From: Chloroflexota bacterium
GTDB lineage: Bacteria; Chloroflexota; Anaerolineae; UBA7937; B3-Chlor
Length of the DNA stretch: 64,000 nt
Direction: 5' to 3'
NCBI GenBank assembly: GCA_030613785.1
Contig: JAUWLF010000004.1
Coordinates: 37,979-101,978, forward strand
A program made the translations under genes and the position numbers. Of the stretch, positions 46,483 through 54,241 are shown in pieces. The notes beneath the pieces were generated by a model. The model ran no database searches. It was given only the letters and a program-made list of their open reading frames with translations, and was not told where the DNA came from. The first letter of the stretch is position 1. Every line of letters starts with the position of its first letter.

Positions 46483-48238
46483 CCACGATCAGACAGGGGG
46501 GGGCTCCTGGACGTCGGAGACGATTAGAGTATGCCTGTTGATCGGCATCCTACTTCTGGCGCTTGGTCTGCGATTGTGGGATCTGGATGCCAAGAGCTTG
46601 TGGCAAGACGAGATCTTCACCACGGCCATCGCATCCGCCGAGAACACCGCGTCTCAGGTCGCATCCATCGCCCTATACAACACCCCCTTGCCCGCACCGC
46701 CTCTACATTTCCTGGTCACTCACTGCTTCCTGCACGTCGGGGACAGTGATTTCGTGTTGCGATTTCCCGCACTCCTGTTTGGGGTCCTGGGTGTGGCGAC
46801 GATCTACACTTTGGGAGCATGTCTGTTTGGGAAGTCGGAGGGCCTTGTCAGTGCGTTCCTGCTGTCCATTTCACCCTTGCATGTCCGATATTCCCAGGAC
46901 GCTAGGTTCTATTCCTTGCTTACCTTTCTCTCCTTGCTTTCACTGTACTTCCTATATCGGGGTGTTTTCGAGAACAAGAGGAGGTGGTGGACGGGTTTCG
47001 TGCTGTGCAGCATACTGAACGTTTACACTCACCTTTTTGCGTTCTTCGTTCTCCTAGCGCAGACTGTATTCGTCGCCGGGCTTTGGCTGGCGGGTGCCCT
47101 GATGAGTGTGCGGCGACGGCGCTCCCCTGAGGAGGAATCAGATTTGCGGCGGAGAGTAGTCGGCGTTGACAGGAGGATGGGCCTGGCGTTTGTCCTCAGC
47201 CTGGCTGTGGTTGGCCTAGCCTATACACCGATGGTGCCTCACGTACTGAGAGGGCTTGGCGGGGCCAAGGGCCTTGGAGCGACAGCGGGAGGAAGCGTAA
47301 GCTTCACACCATCTTTTCTGCTTCAGCAGTTGGATGCTTGGGGGCTTGGGTCAGGAGAGACCATCCTTGTGCTTTTCATACCCTTTCTCGTCGGCATTAT
47401 TGCCTCCGCGAGGGCCCAGCGCACGCAACTGTGGGTAGGTGCGTGTTGGTTCGTCGTGCCCTTCGCGGCATTATCCCTCTTGCCTGTGCACCATCGTTTT
47501 CGGCCGCGATATGCGCTCTTCATGCTTCCTCTATATCTGCTTTTCGTCGCCAGGGGATTGACAGCAACTGGTGAGATGATCGGTGTCCTGCGGCCAAGAG
47601 AGGCATCCCGGCTGCGAGCGGTGACCGTGGCCGTGCTCCTCTTGGCGATCGCACTCCTTAGCGTGCCAGCGCTACAGGCCTACTATGTGGAGGACAGGGC
47701 AGATTGGAGAGCCGTAGCCACCCTGTTGGGCTCGAGCATGCGGCCGGGAGACGCGGTAGTTTCCCCTGGAGGGTTTGCCCAGGTGGTGCTGCCACGTTAT
47801 CATAAGAACCTGCGAGAGGTGGAGTTTGTGATTGGGGGAAGCGAAGTGTTTCTCACTCCTGACCGAGACGCGCGACAGGGCCTATGGTTCGTGGGCCTGC
47901 AAGAGGAGAGAATGAGTGCGATCGAGAGGGAACTGGAGGAGGTGATATCTCACCATTTCAAGGTGGTCATCGAGGTGAATGATCAGAGCGTGGCGAGGGG
48001 GAGGCTACTGAAGATAGCGCCCGTGATGTACAAGGATATCTGGGTGCTATACGTCAGGGAGGATCTAGGGCCTCAAGAGGTCCTTGAACTCTATGAGGGA
48101 GCTCTGGAAATCGTGCCATTTTCCACAGCGTTCCCGGCCCACACGGCCCTGGGAGAACTGTATCGGGAGGAGCATGATTTCGACCAGGCTGTGATTCACT
48201 ATCAGGAGGCCTCCAACTCTAGATCCAGATGCTCCTGA
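46475..48238 (+). CDS. GT39-family membrane glycosyltransferase with a C-terminal TPR, apparently frameshifted near its end
   Basis: A 587-residue GT39 protein as written. LDAKSLWQDEIFTTAIASAE is the classical GT39 first loop with the DE pair, and HVRYSQDARFYSLLTFLSLLSLYFLY is the conserved RY/QDAR loop. About 12 membrane segments run to residue 415. The tail (TALGELYREEHDFDQAVIHYQEA) is the first helix pair of a TPR, but it then reads SNSRSRCS and stops. In the +1 frame the TPR continues (LDPDAPEPHYALALVFEAQG) to a stop at 48335. A one-nucleotide frameshift near 48211-48222 therefore removes about 37 residues; the restored length is 619. Confidence 0.85.
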   Translation: MNNHDQTGGGSWTSETIRVCLLIGILLLALGLRLWDLDAKSLWQDEIFTTAIASAENTASQVASIALYNTPLPAPPLHFLVTHCFLHVGDSDFVLRFPALLFGVLGVATIYTLGACLFGKSEGLVSAFLLSISPLHVRYSQDARFYSLLTFLSLLSLYFLYRGVFENKRRWWTGFVLCSILNVYTHLFAFFVLLAQTVFVAGLWLAGALMSVRRRRSPEEESDLRRRVVGVDRRMGLAFVLSLAVVGLAYTPMVPHVLRGLGGAKGLGATAGGSVSFTPSFLLQQLDAWGLGSGETILVLFIPFLVGIIASARAQRTQLWVGACWFVVPFAALSLLPVHHRFRPRYALFMLPLYLLFVARGLTATGEMIGVLRPREASRLRAVTVAVLLLAIALLSVPALQAYYVEDRADWRAVATLLGSSMRPGDAVVSPGGFAQVVLPRYHKNLREVEFVIGGSEVFLTPDRDARQGLWFVGLQEERMSAIERELEEVISHHFKVVIEVNDQSVARGRLLKIAPVMYKDIWVLYVREDLGPQEVLELYEGALEIVPFSTAFPAHTALGELYREEHDFDQAVIHYQEASNSRSRCS

Positions 48239-48335
48239 GCCACACTACGCACTGGCTCTCGTCTTTGAGGCGCAGGGCCTACAACAGCAGTATGTGGGTG
48301 AGTGGCGGATCTACGAGGAGTTGGCAGGGCAATAG
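48218..48335 (+). pseudogene. Out-of-frame continuation of the TPR tail of the 46475 gene
   Basis: The +1 frame reads TLDPDAPEPHYALALVFEAQ, then QYVGEWRIYEELAGQ and TAG at 48333-48335. Joined to the upstream frame it completes the LDPD turn and second helix pair expected of a TPR. It has no start codon of its own and ends 17 nt before the next gene. Confidence 0.75.
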
Positions 48336-48352
48336 GTGTTCGTGAGCGCACG

Positions 48353-50557
48353 ATGATGAGTAGAGAGAGACTGGGATCCACATCCGAGCGTGCAGGCGGC
48401 TTCCTGGTGCGCCAAGGGCACCTTGTGCTGCTGTCTCTTCTAATCTCTTTCCAACTGGCGGTGAACTGGGCGTGGCTGTCCACGAACGTGGTCATCATCG
48501 GCTGGGACAGGCCACGGCATCTCATCGAGAGCCTGGTCTACAACGACATCCTGGAGCAGGTGAACCTGAACTCGCTATTCGAAGCACTGACTCACAGCGG
48601 GTACTATCCCCCTCTCTTTCACTGGTTCATGGTAGCTTTCTACAAGCTCTTCGGTGTCTCCATGGATGTGGCAGCCATGGCCAACATGCTTTTCCTGGTG
48701 ATTCTGCTGGTCTCGGCCTATGGAGTTGGTCGAGAGCTCGGTGGCAAAGGAGTGGGCCTGCTAACTGCTTTCATCACCTCCACCCTGCCCATGGTCTTCG
48801 CCATGTCTCGCTATACATACATAGAGTTCTCGTTGACGGCGATGGTGGCGTTGAGCATCTGGTTGCTGCTCTTGAGCCGGGAGTTCACCCACAGGGGGTA
48901 TAGCCTGCTCTTTGGATTGAGCTTGGGCCTGGGGCTGCTGAGCAAGTGGACCTTCTCTCTCTTCGTTTTTCCTGCTCTCATCGTCGTCATCTTGCGAACG
49001 GTGTTGCGACCGGGATCGAGAGACGGTCTGCGTTCCTTCTCCAGAGACAAGAGATGGGGTGCCTTCTCTGTGGGCCTGGGATTGATTCTCACTCTAGTTT
49101 GGTATCTGCCCAATACGCAACGGATCGCCGAGCTGCCGCTGAGCCATCTTCTCCTGCTGGTCTCCTGGTTCTTGTTCTCGGGCTTGATCTATCTTCTCAA
49201 GCAGCCCAGCGATCCCATCGTTAATCTATTCGGAAGCTTGTGGCTGGGTGTTGTGGTGACCGGTTCCTGGTACCTATCCAGGATTGACTTCGTGAGCCAC
49301 ACCTTTCTAATCGCCTGGGGGAGGCCCGAGCGACATAACTGGGCCTTCGGATACTACCTGGACCACCTGATACGTGAGCAGCTTTCACTCTTCTATGTGG
49401 TAGTCCTGATAGTCGCCAGTCTTGGGCTGGTCATTCTGGCGGGAAGAACCCTCAGACACGGAGAGGGATGGCGCGAGATATGGGGGGACAAACTACTACT
49501 ATTGGTTCTGTGGGTGGTCGTACCGTACGTGGTGCTTTCTTTTCGTCCCAGTTCGAGACATTCCCGCTTCATAATGCCTATTCTTCCAGCTCTGGCTGCA
49601 CTCATGGCTTATGGCCTATCGAAGATACGGTTCTCCAAGCTGAAGGTGGTGGCCGTGGGCCTGGTCGCCGTCATGGGAACAGGGCAGCTATTGGCTCTTT
49701 CCTTCGACGGTATGGACTGGCTCCGTCAGAGTGCCGTCATAGGAGGGGTCGAGTTCTTCGCTCACAAGTTCCAGAATCAACTCCCCAGCTCCGGGCAGAC
49801 TGACAGCCGCTACTGGGTAGTGCCAGACATCCTGAGCTATGTCTCGGAGAGCGCTGAGGCGAGTCAGGGCGGTGTCGAGCTGGCATTGTTGGTCAACACA
49901 CGACAGGTTCATGACGAACATTTCCTGTACCTGATCTATACCGATTTTCCCCAGGTCACCTTGCGGGAGTTGGCTCAGAACTGGACGGGGAGGCCGGCAT
50001 ACCCGCAACTATTCGAAGTGGACTATGTAGCCCTGGCCGGTGACAATCCTCCTCACAAGATCGATCCTGAGTCACTGGAGGTCGCCAAGATGGTCCTGGA
50101 GGATCCGCCAGTGCTCTTCGAGGAGGCCTTCGAACGGGTGAGGGAATACCCATTGCCCGATGGTGACGTCATCTATCTGTACGAGAGGCGATATCCGTTG
50201 CCTGAAGGCTACGACACTCAAGCGTACGAGTCTTTGGCACGGGATCTGGACGCCTACCTGGCCGCCGAGGACGGCCTTGTCCTCTATTCATCTGATCTAG
50301 TGACGCTCCTGGGGCGCTACTATGTGGGAGACCCTGAGCTCTTGGTCCTTTCCACGCAGGTGCCTGTCGAGGAGGCGAGCGTCATTCGGAGTCTGGAAGA
50401 GTTCGTGGCTCAGCACGAGCGGGTCGTCACCGTCTTCGAAGTCGGAGAGGAAGAGGAGATTCAGTCCGTAGCAGACCGTTGGCTGAGCGAGAACTGCTCA
50501 CCAACTCGCGAGTCTTGGCACGGGTCGGCGCATGTGGCGCTATATGTTTGCCGTTGA
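48353..50557 (+). CDS. GT39-like membrane glycosyltransferase without beta module (tandem paralogue 3)
   Basis: A 734-residue relative of the proteins at 41124 and 43780: VIIGWDRPRHLIESLVYND, GYYPPLFHWFMVAFYKLFG and RYTYIEFSLTAMVALSIWLLL keep the GT-C core, though the WNRPP of the others reads GYYPP. The soluble segment ends with RWLSENCSPTRESWHGSAHVALYV; the C-terminal beta module of the other two is absent and the stop follows directly. ATG 48353 (or 48356) is preferred; a GTG at 48302 would overlap the true end of the upstream TPR tail. Confidence 0.85.
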   Translation: MMSRERLGSTSERAGGFLVRQGHLVLLSLLISFQLAVNWAWLSTNVVIIGWDRPRHLIESLVYNDILEQVNLNSLFEALTHSGYYPPLFHWFMVAFYKLFGVSMDVAAMANMLFLVILLVSAYGVGRELGGKGVGLLTAFITSTLPMVFAMSRYTYIEFSLTAMVALSIWLLLLSREFTHRGYSLLFGLSLGLGLLSKWTFSLFVFPALIVVILRTVLRPGSRDGLRSFSRDKRWGAFSVGLGLILTLVWYLPNTQRIAELPLSHLLLLVSWFLFSGLIYLLKQPSDPIVNLFGSLWLGVVVTGSWYLSRIDFVSHTFLIAWGRPERHNWAFGYYLDHLIREQLSLFYVVVLIVASLGLVILAGRTLRHGEGWREIWGDKLLLLVLWVVVPYVVLSFRPSSRHSRFIMPILPALAALMAYGLSKIRFSKLKVVAVGLVAVMGTGQLLALSFDGMDWLRQSAVIGGVEFFAHKFQNQLPSSGQTDSRYWVVPDILSYVSESAEASQGGVELALLVNTRQVHDEHFLYLIYTDFPQVTLRELAQNWTGRPAYPQLFEVDYVALAGDNPPHKIDPESLEVAKMVLEDPPVLFEEAFERVREYPLPDGDVIYLYERRYPLPEGYDTQAYESLARDLDAYLAAEDGLVLYSSDLVTLLGRYYVGDPELLVLSTQVPVEEASVIRSLEEFVAQHERVVTVFEVGEEEEIQSVADRWLSENCSPTRESWHGSAHVALYVCR

Positions 50558-50764
50558 GGCAAGGACGGCCGAGGAGATCGGTCTCGGCAGAGGTAGGCGG
50601 CGGTGATGACGTGCCACTCGGACGGACACCGCTCGTCGGCCCTTGGCGAGCGTGGACGGATGCTGGGGAACAGTCTTTCCCCGGGATTGACTGGGGTTGT
50701 TGGTTCTGCAGCAGCGTTTGCAGCAGGCGTGGGTGAGCGCTGATCAGAAGGAGCGCGGACGGAC

Positions 50765-53152
50765 TTGGCGGCAATTGAGCGTTTGCGGAATCCTCGAGTG
50801 ATGCCGGCCCTGGTGTGGACGGCCATCGTTCTGTACATCTTGCTCTTTAGCTTCCTGACCGTCTTGAAGCATGAGGCTTTCGAGACCACGGCCTTCGATT
50901 TGGGGAACATGGATCAGGCCGTGTGGAACAGCCTGAGTGGCCGGTTCCTGCCGTTCACCAATTGGGGGGAGGAGGGCACTCGGCTGGCATATCACGTGGA
51001 CCCTATCCTGATCCTCATCTCACCACTCTACCTGCTCTACAGCGATCCACGCACTTTGTTGGTGTTGCAGAGCGTGGTCGTCGCAGCGGGGGCCTGGCCC
51101 ATCTATCTCCTGGCTCGGCAGCGACTGGGAAGCGCTTTCGCGGCGGTGGTGTTCCCCCTGGCGTATCTGCTCTTTCCGGCCCTGGAGGCGGCCAACCTAT
51201 TCGATTTCCATCCCACTACGCTGGTGGCGGGCCTTCTCGCGTTTGCTTTCTACTTCCTAGAGAAGAGGAAGTATGTGCACTTCTTTGTCGTCTCAGCGCT
51301 AGTCATGTCCTGCAAGGAGGAGATGGCTTTGCTGATCGTCATGTTGGGCGTGTATGCCATCCTCAGGCAGCGCAACTGGCGAGTTGGCCTGGCCGCCATC
51401 GGACTCGGCGCTGTCTGGTTTGTCGTTGCAGTCTACGTCATCATTCCTCACTATAACCCGAGCGGCAAATCCCCCTACCTGGGGGCGTATAGCCACCTGG
51501 GACAGGGTCCCGTTAGCATCATCGTCACCGCGCTCACGGATCCCGTGGCTCTGGTGCGGACTCTCTTCACCGTGGAGAAGCTGACATACCTGCGGGATCT
51601 GTTCGCGCCTGTTGCCTACTTGTCGTTCTTCGGGCCGTCGGTGCTCTTCTTGTCCCTGCCAACCTTAGCCATCATCCTCTTGAGCGCTGACCCGCAGGTG
51701 TACACTCTGGAGAAGTTCCACTATGCTGCGCCTCTGGTTCCCGTAGTCGTGATCTCTGCGGTCTATGGCACGGCCTTCTTGAGCGAAAGGTTGGCAGGCA
51801 AAGGGCGCATCTCCAGGAGAACCTGGGTCTGCGCGCTGTCGGGGCTTGTGCTTCTGTCTACTTTGGTCTACCATAGCTCCCGTGGTTTTACGCCCGTGGG
51901 AGGAAAGTTCTCGCTGCCCGTCGTCACCGCCCACCACCACCTGGCGGAGGAGTTCGTGGCGATGGTGCCTCAGGAGAGCGTCGTCTCCGCTCAATCGGAG
52001 CTGAACCCTCACCTGAGCCAGAGAGAGCGAATCTACATGTTTCCCCGCGTTGAGGATGCCGAGTACGTGTTCTTCGACGTGACGGCCGATTCTTGGCCCA
52101 TCCACCCCAACGATCAGTGGGCCCTTTTCCAGTCGCTGATCGGTGATGAGGGCTTCGGCGTCTTAGCTGCAGAAGATGGGTACATCCTGCTTCGCAGAGG
52201 GCTGTCGGGGGCTGGCGAACTGCCCGATAGCTTCTACTCCTTTGCTCGTTGCGAGGAGCCGGAGATCGAGTATCCTATCGTCGTGCGTTTCGGCGACGTC
52301 CTCCGTCTGGTGGGCTTCGATCTTCTGCGGGAGGGCAGTACGACGAGTCTATCGTTGTACTGGCAAGCTTTGACACCGCTGGAAAACGACTATCGGATCT
52401 ATCCCTTCTTTTACGACGAGGCGGGCAGGATCATCGAGGATACTAGTTTGCGCCCCATGACCACCGCCATCTGGTATCCCTCCGGTCAGTGGCGGTCACA
52501 AGAGACAGTGTGGATGCAGACTCTGCCGTGGGATGTGGGCACCGACTTTTATGTGGGGGTGGGGGTGATCGACGGAGACGACTGGACTGCACTGGAAGAC
52601 AGGCTGCCAGCCCAGGTGGTGACATCAACCTTGAGGGTTCGGCTCTTTGATGGGGACACGGCGGTGCAACTGGCCGAGATCAGGGATGGGAAAGTCATCA
52701 CGCCACGCAGACTCTTTGCTACGCCGCGCATTCCTCACCCTATGTACTCCAATCTCGGTGATCAGGTGGATCTACTGGGATACGGTGTAGAACCGACGTC
52801 TCCCACCGTGAAGGAGACGATGCAGCTCACGCTCTACTGGCAGGCGAGGGCGGAGATGGATGCGGACTACACTGTGTTCATACACTTGGTCGATGGGAGA
52901 GGGAACATCGTGGCACAGCATGACGGTCAGCCTGACAGCGGGACCTATCCAACGAGTCAATGGCTGCCAGGAGAGGTCGTTGAGGATGAGCACGCTTTGG
53001 TGCCAGCGCTTGGTTATGGGCCGGGGGAGTACACCCTTGTGGTGGGAATGTATGACCGGGACAATGGAGAGCGGCTTCCAGCATACGACCAGGATGGATT
53101 GGCGCTGCCCCAGAACAGGATTGCGCTGACCACAATACGAGTGCAGGAATAG
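50765..53152 (+). CDS. DUF2079 membrane protein with two C-terminal beta modules
   Basis: A 795-residue protein. The N-terminal 480 residues are a DUF2079 domain, a GT-C-like family: TTAFDLGNMDQAVWNSLSG, LAYHVDPILILISPLY, NLFDFHPTTLVAGLLAFAF and MSCKEEMALLIVMLG are its conserved blocks. Two beta modules follow, the first divergent (nt about 52276-52660, SLYWQALTPLENDYRIYPFF) and the second typical (about 52741-53149, LYWQARAEMDADYTVFIHLVD). The start is TTG 50765 with AAGGAG upstream, or ATG 50801. A 207-nt gap without a gene precedes it (a 6-bp hairpin at 50665-50682 is the only structure). Confidence 0.88.
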   Translation: MAAIERLRNPRVMPALVWTAIVLYILLFSFLTVLKHEAFETTAFDLGNMDQAVWNSLSGRFLPFTNWGEEGTRLAYHVDPILILISPLYLLYSDPRTLLVLQSVVVAAGAWPIYLLARQRLGSAFAAVVFPLAYLLFPALEAANLFDFHPTTLVAGLLAFAFYFLEKRKYVHFFVVSALVMSCKEEMALLIVMLGVYAILRQRNWRVGLAAIGLGAVWFVVAVYVIIPHYNPSGKSPYLGAYSHLGQGPVSIIVTALTDPVALVRTLFTVEKLTYLRDLFAPVAYLSFFGPSVLFLSLPTLAIILLSADPQVYTLEKFHYAAPLVPVVVISAVYGTAFLSERLAGKGRISRRTWVCALSGLVLLSTLVYHSSRGFTPVGGKFSLPVVTAHHHLAEEFVAMVPQESVVSAQSELNPHLSQRERIYMFPRVEDAEYVFFDVTADSWPIHPNDQWALFQSLIGDEGFGVLAAEDGYILLRRGLSGAGELPDSFYSFARCEEPEIEYPIVVRFGDVLRLVGFDLLREGSTTSLSLYWQALTPLENDYRIYPFFYDEAGRIIEDTSLRPMTTAIWYPSGQWRSQETVWMQTLPWDVGTDFYVGVGVIDGDDWTALEDRLPAQVVTSTLRVRLFDGDTAVQLAEIRDGKVITPRRLFATPRIPHPMYSNLGDQVDLLGYGVEPTSPTVKETMQLTLYWQARAEMDADYTVFIHLVDGRGNIVAQHDGQPDSGTYPTSQWLPGEVVEDEHALVPALGYGPGEYTLVVGMYDRDNGERLPAYDQDGLALPQNRIALTTIRVQE

Positions 53153-54100
53153 ATGCGGGATAGGCTGCTCAATCTGTTGAAGGTAGGCATAAGCCTTGGG
53201 CTGCTGGTGCTCCTGCTCTGGAAGATCGGCTGGCGAGAGACTTGGGAGGTCCTCAGCCACAGTGACTTCCGTTATCTGCTAGCGGCATGGGTCCTGTACT
53301 TGTTCAGCATGGTGCTCAGGGCCTATCGCTGGCAGGTCCTCCTCCTGATCCAGAAGCTCAGCGTCCCGCTCTCCAAGTTGGTCTCGCTGTACTTCATTGG
53401 CACCTTCTTCAATAGCGTCCTTCCCACGGCCTTCGGCGGCGATGTGGTGCGCATGTACGAGTTGTCAAAATACAGTAGCCAGGGCGCACAGTCGGTGAGC
53501 ACGGTGCTCGTTGATCGTCTGTCCGGTTTCCTAGTGCTTTTTCTGATGGCTTGTCTTGCTCTGCCCTTCAGCTATCAGCTCATCCCACCAGCCGTGAGCG
53601 TGATGATCATCACCATCACAGTGATCGCTCTGTTGGGTGTGTGGATGGCGCTTAACGAGGCTGTGTGGAAATGGTTGGAGGGATTGCCGCTGGTTGGCTC
53701 GCTACTACAGAGAAGGAAGGCACAGGAGTTCCGGGAGTCGATTCAGGCCTATCGCACGCGGGCGGTCTACAAAGCTCTGCTCGCTTCTTTCGCCTTCAAC
53801 GTACTGCTGATGGCCATGAATTATCTGGTGGCTTTGGCTCTAGGGATCAGGATCTCGCTCTTCTATTTCCTGGTCTTCATACCCATCATTTCCTTTCTGC
53901 TGGCCTTGCCGATCTCCTTCAGCGGGCTGGGCGTACGTGAGGGAGGATATGTCCTACTCTTCGGCCAGGCTGGTGTCCCTCCCTCGCTGGCCTTCGCCAT
54001 GTCCCTCTGCGTCTATGCCATCGCGGTGACCACTGGGCTCATAGGAGGCGTTCTGTACATGCTGGAGGGGTTCAGAGGCCTTGACGAAGAGAGGACGTGA
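53153..54100 (+). CDS. UPF0104 / LPG-synthase-like integral membrane protein (flippase-like)
   Basis: A 315-residue protein with about eight hydrophobic segments. Family motifs are FFNSVLPTAFGGDVVRMYEL, TVLVDRLSGFLVLFLMA and LPISFSGLGVREGGYVLLFG (the conserved SxxGxGxRE loop). It is the third UPF0104 paralogue here and the closest to the standard family pattern. The ATG directly follows the DUF2079 gene stop. Its role is probably linked to lipid-linked sugars; not proven. Confidence 0.89.
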   Translation: MRDRLLNLLKVGISLGLLVLLLWKIGWRETWEVLSHSDFRYLLAAWVLYLFSMVLRAYRWQVLLLIQKLSVPLSKLVSLYFIGTFFNSVLPTAFGGDVVRMYELSKYSSQGAQSVSTVLVDRLSGFLVLFLMACLALPFSYQLIPPAVSVMIITITVIALLGVWMALNEAVWKWLEGLPLVGSLLQRRKAQEFRESIQAYRTRAVYKALLASFAFNVLLMAMNYLVALALGIRISLFYFLVFIPIISFLLALPISFSGLGVREGGYVLLFGQAGVPPSLAFAMSLCVYAIAVTTGLIGGVLYMLEGFRGLDEERT

Positions 54101-54241
54101 GAGATTAGCAGCGTTTCCTCAGGCGTGGTAACATTTCGTGAGGTCAGCGGTCACTGGGGGAATCCGCCCCACCAGGCCTGAGACCTCCCTCTTGAAACAG
54201 CCGTGGGGCTACTCCCCAAGGCTCGATGCCGACGAACGGTC

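Noticed and set aside
45578..46486. Minus-strand open frame of 302 codons, Pro/Arg-rich
   Set aside because: Antisense shadow of the GT39 gene at 43780, with low-complexity composition and no recognisable motif.
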